Source of the DNA: JACVRW01 sp034664105
GTDB lineage: Bacteria; Actinomycetota; Thermoleophilia; Solirubrobacterales; Thermoleophilaceae
Assembly (NCBI GenBank): GCA_034664105.1
Contig: JAXDIH010000063.1
Span: 1-32,765, forward strand
Direction of reading: 5' to 3'
DNA length: 32,765 nt
Shown here: piece after piece, positions 14,141-21,765 of the stretch
Layout: every line of letters starts with the position of its first letter
Position numbering within the stretch: position 1 is the first letter of the stretch
Notes under the pieces: model-generated
The model's database searches: none
Seen by the model: only the letters and a program-made list of their open reading frames with translations
What the model was told of the DNA's origin: nothing
Made by a program: the position numbers and the translations under genes

Positions 14141-15361
14141 CTGCGCATCCTTCATCTCACTCCCGAGCTCCCTTACGAGCCCGGCGGCGGGGGCGGTCGC
14201 ACCCGTGAGTTCTTTCTCTGCCGGCGCCTGGTCGAGCTGGGGCACGACGTGCTCAACGTGTCGCCGGCGCTGCCGGACGAGGTCGGCCGAGCCGCGGACC
14301 TGCGCGCGGTCGGGGCGGAGAACTGGGTCGCCCGCCGGCCCGCGTCCCCGGTCGAGGAGGTCGCCCGCGCGGTCGCGGCGGAGCCGGCCGTGCTCGGCGC
14401 CGCGGTCACGCGGCCGTTGCGGGCGCTGGAGATGCGGGTGTTCTGGACACGGATGCGCACGCTCGTGGAGCGCGCCGCGTCCGAGTGGCGGCCCGACGTC
14501 GTGCTGGTGGGACACGACATGGCTGCCGCTTGGGCCGCCGAGCTCCCCTCCGGCCTGCCGGCGGTGCTCACGTGCCACAACCTGACCTGGCGCTGGTACG
14601 AGTCGCTCGCTCGCCGCGCGGACCCGGCCCGGGCGCTGCTCCTGCGCGCCGAGGCGTGGCGCTACCGCCGCCACGTCATGGGGCTGCTGCCGCGCTTCGA
14701 TACCGCCGTCGCCGTCTCCACGATCGAGGCCGACGAGCTGCGCCGGCTCGGTGGCGCGCGAGTCGAGCTGATCCCAACCGGCGTCGACACCCGCGAGCTG
14801 CGCCCCGCGCCGGAGCAGCCGGGGCCGCCGCGCCTGCTGTTCACCGGCACGATGAGCTACCTGCCCAACTACCAGGGGATCTCCTGGTTCGCCCGCGAGG
14901 TGTGGCCGCTGGTACGCGAGCAGGTCCCCGAGGCCGTGCTCGACGTCGTGGGCAAGGGCCCGCCCGAGGACGTGCTCGCCCTCGACGGTCGCGATGGCAT
15001 CTCGGTTCACGGCTTCGTCGACTCGATGGCTCCGTTCTTCGCCCGCACGCACGCCGTGGTCGTGCCGATCCTGGCCGGCGCCGGCATTCGCGTGAAGATC
15101 GTCGAGGCGATGTCCGCCGGCCGCCCGATCGTGTCCACATCGCTCGGCTGCGAGGGCCTGCTCGGGCTGGAGGACGGTCGGCACCTGCTGGTGGCCGATG
15201 AGCCGCGCGCCTTCGCCGACGCCGCGGCGCGGCTGCTGCGCGAGCCCGCCCTGCGCCGCGACATGGCCGCCGGCGCGCGCGAGCTGGCGGAGCGCTCGTA
15301 CGACTGGCGCCCGCTGGGCGATCACCTGGAGCAGGTCCTGCGCGACGCCGCCAGCCGGTGA
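14141..15361 (+). CDS. Family 4 glycosyltransferase, probable CTG start
   Basis: About 406 aa if started at the CTG at 14141. From there the protein begins (M)RILHLTPELPYEPGGGGG then RTREFFLCRRLVELGHDV, a classic GT4 first strand and glycine-rich loop. The first GTG in frame, at 14249, would delete all of it. The frame is closed by TGA at 14135, so no ATG, GTG or TTG can be used upstream. Later motifs are the donor-domain entry PRLLFTGTMSYLPNYQGISW and IRVKIVEAMSAGRPIVSTSLGCEGL, which carries the family's E-x7-E-like region. This layout resembles the sugar transferases annotated as Stp1/WreQ-like. It is tightly coupled to the methyltransferase before it and the GT4 after it (GTGA). Confidence 0.85.
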   Translation: MRILHLTPELPYEPGGGGGRTREFFLCRRLVELGHDVLNVSPALPDEVGRAADLRAVGAENWVARRPASPVEEVARAVAAEPAVLGAAVTRPLRALEMRVFWTRMRTLVERAASEWRPDVVLVGHDMAAAWAAELPSGLPAVLTCHNLTWRWYESLARRADPARALLLRAEAWRYRRHVMGLLPRFDTAVAVSTIEADELRRLGGARVELIPTGVDTRELRPAPEQPGPPRLLFTGTMSYLPNYQGISWFAREVWPLVREQVPEAVLDVVGKGPPEDVLALDGRDGISVHGFVDSMAPFFARTHAVVVPILAGAGIRVKIVEAMSAGRPIVSTSLGCEGLLGLEDGRHLLVADEPRAFADAAARLLREPALRRDMAAGARELAERSYDWRPLGDHLEQVLRDAASR

Positions 15362-16488
15362 TTCACGCCGGTCTCAACCTGGTGTTCCTGGTCCCGGGCG
15401 AGACCGGTGGGATGGAGACCTACGCCCGCGAGCTGCTGCCGCGCCTGGCGCAGATCGAGAGCCTGCGCCTGACCGCATTCGTGAATCGCGAGACGGCGGA
15501 TCAGGGCGGCGGGCCCTGGGGCGAGCTGCTGCCCATGGCCGTGGTCCCGGTGAGCGCTCGCAACCGCATCGAGTGGGTGCGCGGCGAGCAGCAGCACCTG
15601 CCGCGGATGGCTGCCGACGCCGGGTGCGACCTGATCCACAGCCTGGCGTCGACGGCGCCCCTGCGCGGGCGCGTGCCGCGCGTGACGACGATCCACGACC
15701 TCAACTACCGGAAGGTGCCCGACGCCCACTTCGGCGTGCGCGGGCTGGGCATGCGCGTGCTCGTACCCGCGGCAGCGCGCCGCTCGCGCCGCATCCTCGT
15801 CGATGCCGCCTCGACCAAGGACGACCTGGTCGCCGACCTGCGCGTGCCGGCGGACAAGATCGACGTGGTGCCGCTCGGCGTCTCGGGGCCTCCGCCGGCG
15901 ACGGCGGATGCCGCGGCCGCGGCGCGCGCCCGCTTCGGGCTGGGCGAGCGACCCGTCGTGCTGAGCGTCTCGGCGAAGCGCCCGCACAAGAACCTGGAGC
16001 GCCTGGTGCGCGCTGTGGCGGCGATCCCGGAGCAGCGCCGGCCGGTGCTCGTCGTGCCCGGCTACGCCACGCCGCACGAGGCGGAGCTGCGCGAGCTGGC
16101 TCGCCGGCTCGAGGTCGAGGACTGGGTCGCGTGGCCGGGCTGGGTCGGCGGCGAGGAGCTCGAGGGCCTCTACGCCGCTGCCAGCTGCCTGGTGTTCCCG
16201 TCGCTCTACGAGGGCTTCGGCCTGCCGGTGCTCGAGGCGATGGCACGCGGCCTGCCGGTCGCGACCTCGGGGCGCGCCTCGCTGCGAGAGGTGGCCGGCG
16301 ACGCCGCGCTGCTGTTCGACCCGGAAGACGTGGACGCCATCCGCGCGGCGATCGAGCGGCTCCTGTCCGACGAGGTCGAGCGCCGCCGCCTGGTCGCCGC
16401 CGGCCGCGAGCGGGCCGCGCGATTCACCTGGGAGCGGACCGCCGAGCTCACGGCCGCCGCCTACCGCCGCGCGCTGTCGCTCGGCTGA
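15358..16488 (+). CDS. Family 4 glycosyltransferase
   Basis: 376 aa, GTG start overlapping the previous stop (GTGA). N-terminal LVFLVPGETGGMETYARELL (within about 8-28) is the GT4 acceptor-side loop. The Rossmann-like C-terminal domain begins near VVLSVSAKRPHKNLERLVRA (the RPHKN pattern is common in rhamnosyl- and mannosyltransferases such as WbpY/WbpZ-type enzymes). The donor-binding segment PSLYEGFGLPVLEAMARGLPV carries the EGFG and E residues. Its last ten codons and stop are repeated immediately downstream as the second unit of a 46-bp tandem duplication. Confidence 0.9.
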   Translation: MIHAGLNLVFLVPGETGGMETYARELLPRLAQIESLRLTAFVNRETADQGGGPWGELLPMAVVPVSARNRIEWVRGEQQHLPRMAADAGCDLIHSLASTAPLRGRVPRVTTIHDLNYRKVPDAHFGVRGLGMRVLVPAAARRSRRILVDAASTKDDLVADLRVPADKIDVVPLGVSGPPPATADAAAAARARFGLGERPVVLSVSAKRPHKNLERLVRAVAAIPEQRRPVLVVPGYATPHEAELRELARRLEVEDWVAWPGWVGGEELEGLYAAASCLVFPSLYEGFGLPVLEAMARGLPVATSGRASLREVAGDAALLFDPEDVDAIRAAIERLLSDEVERRRLVAAGRERAARFTWERTAELTAAAYRRALSLG

Positions 16489-16546
16489 GCTGGCGCCGGC
16501 CGCCGCCTACCGCCGTGCGCTGTCGCCCGGCTGAGCTGGCGCCGGC
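16451..16546. repeat. Two-copy 46-bp tandem repeat at convergent gene ends
   Basis: Unit 1 is 16455-16500 and unit 2 is 16501-16546, with two mismatches (both C/T); four further bases match on the left. Unit 1 encodes the last residues and stop of the plus-strand GT4 gene. Unit 2 encodes, on the opposite strand, the C-terminus and TAG stop of the methyltransferase. Confidence 0.9.
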
Positions 16547-17238
16547 CGGAACCGGTGGACCAGGAACGCGCCGTGCCGCGGGTCCCAGCGCGCCGCGACG
16601 CGGGCGATACGCGGCGGCAGCGGGTAGTACCCCGCGGCGGCTTGCAGCTCTGGCGCGAGCCCGTGGTGGATGCCGAGCTCCGCGAGCGCGCGTCCCGTGA
16701 ACACCCGCTGGTGGGTCTGACCGGGCACCGACCCCATGCCGGTCGGCCCGGGGGCGAAGTTGAGCGGGTTGCCCACGAAGACGCTGTCGGACACGTGGTT
16801 CGGGAATGGCTGCCAGCCCATGACGAGCGACACGATGTTGTGCCAGCTCGCCAGGTTGTTCGTGGAGATCACCGCGTAGCCGTCGGGCTTGAGGATGCGA
16901 CGGATCTCCGCCATGAAGTGATCGGTGCGCGGCAGGTGCTCGATCACCTGGTTCGAGTGCACGACGTCGACGCTCGCGTCCTCGATCGGGAGGCGCTCGC
17001 CCAGGTCGGCCACCAGCACCTCGACGCCGGCATCCGAGGCGCCGCGGGCGATCGAGTCGACGAACTCGACGCCCACGATTCGCCCGGCCCCCAGCGCTCG
17101 ACCGACCTCCGCGCTGAACACCCCGTCCCCGCAACCCAGGTCGACCAGCAACCCACCCGGGCGAGGCACGAGCGCCCGCAGGATGGCGTCACGGTTCTCG
17201 TCCTCCGTCGCCGCGAAGTTGCGCGCCAGGTAGCTCAC
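16507..17238 (-). CDS. Class I SAM-dependent methyltransferase
   Basis: 243 aa from GTG. LLVDLGCGDGVFSAEV (about 29-44) is motif I, VGVEFVDSIARGA (about 54-66) has the acidic ribose contact, and VDVVHSNQVIEHLPRTDHF (within about 88-107) includes the IEHL motif common in Methyltransf_11 enzymes. YAVISTNNLASWHNIVSLV follows the post-core loop LKPDG. The C-terminus PAPAQPGDSARR lies in the duplicated 46-bp block, so the tail may be a recent replacement. The GTG lies 9 nt after TAGGCT, which overlaps the stop of the upstream GT4 gene. It probably modifies the locus glycan. Confidence 0.85.
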   Translation of the reverse strand: MSYLARNFAATEDENRDAILRALVPRPGGLLVDLGCGDGVFSAEVGRALGAGRIVGVEFVDSIARGASDAGVEVLVADLGERLPIEDASVDVVHSNQVIEHLPRTDHFMAEIRRILKPDGYAVISTNNLASWHNIVSLVMGWQPFPNHVSDSVFVGNPLNFAPGPTGMGSVPGQTHQRVFTGRALAELGIHHGLAPELQAAAGYYPLPPRIARVAARWDPRHGAFLVHRFRPAPAQPGDSARR

Positions 17239-17247
17239 GGGTGGGTG

Positions 17248-17253
17248 AGCCTA
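17248..17253 (-). promoter_or_regulatory. Putative -10 box made from a stop codon
   Basis: TAGGCT on the minus strand; its TAG is the stop of the upstream GT4 gene, and it ends 9 nt before the GTG at 17238. Confidence 0.5.
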
Positions 17254-18390
17254 GCCCTCGTAGATGCGCGCCACGCGCTCCAGCGAGGCCTCGAGCGACA
17301 GCCGCCTGGCGTTGCGCGCGAACCAGGCGCAGGTGCGCTCGCGCAGCGCGAGCCCTTCGGTGTGCACGCGCAGGATCGCCTCGGCCAGGTGCTCCGGGGA
17401 AGCCGACTGCGCGATCACGCCGTTCTCTCCGTCGTCGACCAGCTCCACCGCCGCGTTGTCGGGCGCGGGCACGACCACGCTCGGCGTGCCGCGCGCCGAG
17501 GCCTCCACCACCACCAGCCCGTAGCCCTCGCGCTCGGAGGGGAGCACCATGCACAGCGCGCGCCGCAGCGCGCCGTCCACCTCGGCGGCATCGACGAAGC
17601 CGGGCGCCACCACGACGCCCTCCAGGCCCTCGCTCGCGATCGCCTCGAGCACGCGCGGGCGCTCGGGCCCGTCGCCGTAGATCTCCCCGCGCAGCTCCGG
17701 CAGCCGCTGGCGCGCGCGCCCGAGCGCGGGCACGAGCGCCGCGGCCCGCTTTTCCGGGATATGCCGGCCGGCGAAGACCACCACGGGCTCCGACGGTCGC
17801 GGCTGCGGCGGCGTCAGGTCGCCCGCGTACTCACCCTCCAGCACCTCGACCTCGCCGCGCAGGCCGCATTCCCGCAGCCGGTCGCGGTGCAGGCGGGAGA
17901 AGCAGAAGGCGCGCTGCGGCAGGCGCACGCACAGGCGCTGCACGAAGCGCCCGACGGAGCCGCCCACCGGTCCCAGGTAGCTGCGCCAGTACTCGCGGCT
18001 CCAGACCTCGTGCCAGTCGACCACCAAGTCGTAGCGGCCGAGCCGTCGCAGCGCCCCGGCCGCGAGCAGGGAGAAGTACGGGAACGAGGCCGTGTGGACG
18101 ACGTCGTACGAGCGGCCGTGCCGAGCCAGGTGGGCGAACACGCCGGCGCCGAACACCAGCGGTGGCAGCACGCGCCGGCGTCCTTTCGTGTAGAGCCCCA
18201 TCCGCGGACCGGCGGTGCGCACGCGCACGCCGGCGTACGACGGGTCGACGCCGCGGTCCCACTGGCGCAGCGTCACGTAGGTCACGTCGTGCCCGGCGGC
18301 GGCGAGCCGTTCACCGAGGTTTCGGTACCACCGTTCGGCCCCGCCGACGGTGTGCGGGAAGAGGCAGTCGTAGATCAGGCAGATCCTCAT
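17251..18390 (-). CDS. Family 4 glycosyltransferase
   Basis: 379 aa. ICLIYDCLFPHTVGGAERWY (about 3-22) is the N-terminal GT4 loop with the GGAE signature. VVVFAGRHIPEKRAAALV (about 205-222) begins the donor domain, and LPSEREGYGLVVVEASARGTPSVVV contains the E-x7-E donor motif. No membrane helix is evident, so it acts in the cytosol or at the inner face of the membrane. The ATG is 53 bp from the divergent GT2 start; a GGAAGG lies 11 nt upstream of the ATG, rather far for a ribosome-binding site. The downstream methyltransferase starts 12 bp after its stop. Confidence 0.9.
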   Translation of the reverse strand: MRICLIYDCLFPHTVGGAERWYRNLGERLAAAGHDVTYVTLRQWDRGVDPSYAGVRVRTAGPRMGLYTKGRRRVLPPLVFGAGVFAHLARHGRSYDVVHTASFPYFSLLAAGALRRLGRYDLVVDWHEVWSREYWRSYLGPVGGSVGRFVQRLCVRLPQRAFCFSRLHRDRLRECGLRGEVEVLEGEYAGDLTPPQPRPSEPVVVFAGRHIPEKRAAALVPALGRARQRLPELRGEIYGDGPERPRVLEAIASEGLEGVVVAPGFVDAAEVDGALRRALCMVLPSEREGYGLVVVEASARGTPSVVVPAPDNAAVELVDDGENGVIAQSASPEHLAEAILRVHTEGLALRERTCAWFARNARRLSLEASLERVARIYEG

Positions 18391-18418
18391 GGAGCCCGGA
18401 GCCTTCCAGACCGTTCGC

Positions 18419-18424
18419 TACCAT
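18419..18424 (+). promoter_or_regulatory. Possible -10 box before the membrane GT2 gene
   Basis: TACCAT fits TAnnnT. A start point 7-8 nt later would lie about 12 nt before the TTG at 18444, so this unit would have a short leader. Confidence 0.35.
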
Positions 18425-18443
18425 CGCCGCGCGACGCGCGACT

Positions 18444-19682
18444 TTGAAGCTGCTTGCGCGTTTGAACCGTCGAAAAGCCGTCGTCCAAGGCTCGTTTCCC
18501 CTGAGCACCTTCGAGCAGACAACACGTCCGCCGAGCACCGAAGCCGGCTCTGTCCCGGCCGTCAAGGTCTCGGTCGTCATCCCATGCCTCGACGAGGCCG
18601 GCTCGATCGAGCGCTGCGTCGAGCTCGCGCTGAAGGCCTTCGAGGGACAGGACTGGGACGGCGAGGTGATCGTCGCCGACAACGGCTCGGAGGACGGCAG
18701 CGCCGTGCTGGCCAAGGGCGCCGGCGCGCTCGTGGTCCACGAGCCGCGCCGCGGCTACGGCAGCGCCTACCTCGCCGGGTTCGCGGCCGCGGCCGGCGAC
18801 TACATCGTGATGGCGGATGCCGACCTGACCTACGACTTCGGCGACATCCCCCGCTTCGTGGAGGAGCTGGACAAGGGCGCCGACCTGGTCATGGGGGACC
18901 GCATGAAGGGCATCCAGCCCGGCGCGATGCCCTGGCTCCATCGCTACGTGGGCAACCCGGTCTTGAGCGGGATCCTCAACCTCTTCTTCCGCACCGGCGT
19001 GCGAGACGCCCACTGCGGCATGCGCGCCGTGCGGCGTGACGCGCTGTCGCGGCTGGACCTGCGCACCACCGGCATGGAGTTCGCCTCCGAGATGGTCGTG
19101 CGCGCCGGCAAGGAGCGGCTGGCGATCACGGAGATCCCGATCCACTACCACGCCCGCGAGGGCGACTCGAAGCTGTCGAGCTTCCGCGACGGCTGGCGCC
19201 ACCTGCGCTTCCTGCTCGTGCACAGCCCGAACTGGCTGTTCATCGCCCCCGGTGCGCTGATGTCGTTCCTGGGAGTGCTCATCGCCGCGACGGTGGCGCT
19301 GCAGATCGACGTGTTCGGCCGAGCGTGGGACCTGCACACGATGGTGGCCGGGGCCCTGCTGATGATCGTCGGCACGCAGGTGCTGGCGCTCGGCCTCTGC
19401 GCCCACGCCTACGGCACCTACTTCATGGCCGAGCGCGACCCGTGGTTCGACCGGATGCGGGCGCGCTTCAGGCTCGAGCACGGCCTGATCCTGGGCGGGA
19501 CGATCGTGCTGGCCGGGGTCGTGATCTTCGCGATCATCCTGATCACCTGGATCGAGCGAGGCTTCGGTTCGCTGTCCGAGGAGCGCCTCGCCGTGCTGGC
19601 CGCGACGCTGATCATCGTCGGCATCCAGATCTTCTTCTCCTCGTTCCTCCTCTCCATCCTCGGGCTGCGCCGCCGCCGTTGA
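18444..19682 (+). CDS. Dolichyl-phosphate-mannose synthase-like GT2 with C-terminal membrane helices
   Basis: About 412 aa if begun at the TTG at 18444; TTG 18462 is another choice and there is no ATG or GTG near. The GT2 domain starts at KVSVVIPCLDEAGSIERC (about 41-58), with VADNGSEDGS (about 78-87) and the metal site MADADLTYDF. GSAYLAGFAAAAGDYIVMADAD is typical of DPM1/GtrB-type enzymes that load a sugar on polyprenyl phosphate. After about residue 265 come four hydrophobic segments, as in GtrB/ArnC relatives. The polyprenyl-phosphate sugar it makes would feed GT-C enzymes such as the membrane proteins at 2379 or 20281; that link is inference. The next gene overlaps as TTGA. Confidence 0.85.
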   Translation: MKLLARLNRRKAVVQGSFPLSTFEQTTRPPSTEAGSVPAVKVSVVIPCLDEAGSIERCVELALKAFEGQDWDGEVIVADNGSEDGSAVLAKGAGALVVHEPRRGYGSAYLAGFAAAAGDYIVMADADLTYDFGDIPRFVEELDKGADLVMGDRMKGIQPGAMPWLHRYVGNPVLSGILNLFFRTGVRDAHCGMRAVRRDALSRLDLRTTGMEFASEMVVRAGKERLAITEIPIHYHAREGDSKLSSFRDGWRHLRFLLVHSPNWLFIAPGALMSFLGVLIAATVALQIDVFGRAWDLHTMVAGALLMIVGTQVLALGLCAHAYGTYFMAERDPWFDRMRARFRLEHGLILGGTIVLAGVVIFAIILITWIERGFGSLSEERLAVLAATLIIVGIQIFFSSFLLSILGLRRRR

Positions 19683-20284
19683 GCACTCGCATCGGCGCGG
19701 TCGTGGCCGTCGCGTTGGTGGTCGTCGCCGCCGGTGTGCTCCTGGCGCTGAGCGACTCCAAGCCCCGTCAGGCCGGCAGCAACTACGTGCCCGAGGTCGG
19801 TCCGGTGGTCACTGTCAGGGGCAGCGACACGCGCTGCCAGCAGGGACAGGTGGTGCCGGCGGACACGGGCGCGCTGCGCCTGCTCGTGGGCACGTACGGC
19901 CGTGAGGTGCCGGGCCTGCGGGTGACCGTGCGCGCGGGTGGCCGGACGATCACCTCCGGCGGCCTCGCCGGAGGTCCGGAAGGCCACGTGACCGTGCCGC
20001 TCGAGCGGGTCGACAGGCGCGTGGACGGCGCGACCGTGTGCGTCAAGGTCTCGGAGGGGCGGACCGCCCGGACCGTGCTCTACGGCTCTGGCGAGCTGCT
20101 GCGTCTCGAGTGGCTGCGCCCCGGCAGCGAGACCTGGCTCGGGCTGTTCGGGACGGTGGCCCACCGCTTCGGCTTCGGGCGCGGGTCGCTGGTGGGCGCC
20201 TGGCTGCTGGCCCTCGCCGCGCTGGTGCTGGCCGGGGCGTGGGCGCTCGCGCTGCGCCTGACGCTGGGGCAGCTGAGGGGATGA
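19679..20284 (+). CDS. Small membrane-tethered protein of unknown function
   Basis: 201 aa from a TTG that overlaps the preceding stop (TTGA). I do not recognise the family. An N-terminal hydrophobic helix (about 5-24) could be a signal anchor; it is followed by about 140 residues of beta-rich soluble sequence with two Cys (in DTRCQQG and TVCVKV) that could form a disulfide outside the cell. A C-terminal helix (GAWLLALAALVLAGAWALALRL, within about 172-195) follows. It sits between a polyprenyl-phosphate sugar synthase and a DUF2142 membrane protein, overlapping both by 4 bp. It may be an accessory subunit of one of them; this rests on context only. Confidence 0.7.
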   Translation: MSTRIGAVVAVALVVVAAGVLLALSDSKPRQAGSNYVPEVGPVVTVRGSDTRCQQGQVVPADTGALRLLVGTYGREVPGLRVTVRAGGRTITSGGLAGGPEGHVTVPLERVDRRVDGATVCVKVSEGRTARTVLYGSGELLRLEWLRPGSETWLGLFGTVAHRFGFGRGSLVGAWLLALAALVLAGAWALALRLTLGQLRG

Positions 20285-21765
20285 GGCGCCTGACCGGACT
20301 CCCGGGCAGGCTGCCGGCGGCGGCGCGCTGGTGTGCGCTCGTCGCGTTCCTGAATGCGTTCGTGTGGATGATCGTCACACCGCCCTTCCAGGTCCCGGAC
20401 GAGACCAGCCACGTGGTCTACATCCAGCACCTCGCGGAGACCGGGAAGATCCCGCTGAAGAAGGGCGGCGACCCGTTCTCGGCCGAGCTGCACGCGGCGG
20501 TCGAGGCGGTGCACTTCCCGCAGGTGGTGGGCCGCCCGCGCGACCGGCCGCTGCTGTCGGAGGCCGACCAGCGCGGCGTGGACGCGGTGGTGGACGACCC
20601 GCCCGATCCGACCACGGGTAGCGGCTGGATCGAGAGCTCCTCGCAGCCGCCGCTCTACTACGTGGCCGGGGCCGCGGCGTACCTCGTCTCACCGTGGCAG
20701 GACCTGCTCGACCGGCTCTGGCTGATGCGCCTCGTGTCGGCGTTGCTGGCGGCCGTGACCACGGTCTTCACCTTCCTGTTCCTGCGCGAGGTGCTGAGCG
20801 AGCCCTGGACGTGGACGGTGGGCGCGCTGGCCGTGGCGTTCCAGCCGCTGTTCGGATTCATGTCGGGCGGCGTGCATCCCGACACGCTGCTGTGCACCGC
20901 CTCCGCCGCGCTGCTGTTCGTGCTGGCCCGCGGATTCAGGCGCGGCCTGACCCCGCGGCTCGGGGTGGCGCTCGGCGTGGTGCTCGGCGTCGGCCTGTTC
21001 GCGAAGCTCAACTTCCAGGCCCTGCTTCCGGGAGCCCTGTTCGGGTTGGCGCTGCTGGTGTGGCGCGCCGGCCCCGCCCGCGGCGCCGCGCTGCGCGGAG
21101 CCGCGGCCGCGCTGGGGGTGCTGGTGGCGGCGGTGGCCCTGTTCGCGAGCGTCAACGTCCTGGTCTTCGACCGGCCCGCCTCCGGGCGTGTCAGCGGCAC
21201 GGCGGTGCGCGCGGCCGGCGCGCCCGATCCCGCCGCGCTGGCCCCCATCACCCACGCCGAGCAGCTGTCGTACACCTGGCAGCTGTACCTGCCGAAGCTG
21301 CCGTTCATGAACGACCAGTTCGACGGGTACCCGCTCTGGGACACCTTCTACAAGGGCACGATCGGGCGCTTCGGCTGGCTCGACACGTCCTTCCACTGGC
21401 AGATCTACTCGCTCACGCTCTTGGTGGTGCTGCCGCTGGTGGCGCTGTGCCTCGCGGCGCTATGGCGGCGCCGGCTGGTCGTGCGCCAGCGCTGGGCCGA
21501 GCTGCTGTCCTACGCCGCGATCGCCGCCGGCCTGATGGTCTCGATCGGCCTGCTGGGCGTGTCCTACCGCCACAACACCGGATTCGTCTTCGAGCAGGCG
21601 CGCTACCTGCTGCCCCTGCTGCCGCTGTACGGGGCCGGGGTCGCCCTGGCTGCTCGCGGAGCCGGAGCGCGGCTGGAGCGGCCGCTGGCGGCGGTGATCG
21701 TGGTGCTCGCGATGGCCCACGGGCTGTTCGCGCAGCTGCTCGTGATCTCGCGCTTCTACGGCTGA
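20281..21765 (+). CDS. DUF2142-type polytopic membrane protein
   Basis: 494 aa with an N-terminal helix, a large exported loop and roughly ten further helices. The early PFQVPDETSHVVYIQHLAETGKIP, interrupted here after 20 residues only for description, contains the PDE-H motif (about 43-49) that recalls the acidic first-loop motif of GT-C glycosyltransferases. SSSQPPLYYV (about 120-129) is the second family hallmark. DUF2142 (PF09913) proteins occur in polysaccharide loci and are presumed glycosyltransferases or polymerases at the outer face of the membrane; no activity is assigned here. ATGA overlap with the previous gene; its last 10 bp overlap the convergent GT fusion gene. Confidence 0.82.
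   Translation: MRRLTGLPGRLPAAARWCALVAFLNAFVWMIVTPPFQVPDETSHVVYIQHLAETGKIPLKKGGDPFSAELHAAVEAVHFPQVVGRPRDRPLLSEADQRGVDAVVDDPPDPTTGSGWIESSSQPPLYYVAGAAAYLVSPWQDLLDRLWLMRLVSALLAAVTTVFTFLFLREVLSEPWTWTVGALAVAFQPLFGFMSGGVHPDTLLCTASAALLFVLARGFRRGLTPRLGVALGVVLGVGLFAKLNFQALLPGALFGLALLVWRAGPARGAALRGAAAALGVLVAAVALFASVNVLVFDRPASGRVSGTAVRAAGAPDPAALAPITHAEQLSYTWQLYLPKLPFMNDQFDGYPLWDTFYKGTIGRFGWLDTSFHWQIYSLTLLVVLPLVALCLAALWRRRLVVRQRWAELLSYAAIAAGLMVSIGLLGVSYRHNTGFVFEQARYLLPLLPLYGAGVALAARGAGARLERPLAAVIVVLAMAHGLFAQLLVISRFYG

Noticed and set aside
16451..16546. Possible CRISPR or minisatellite
   Set aside because: Only two directly adjacent units without spacers, both within gene ends; a simple tandem duplication.
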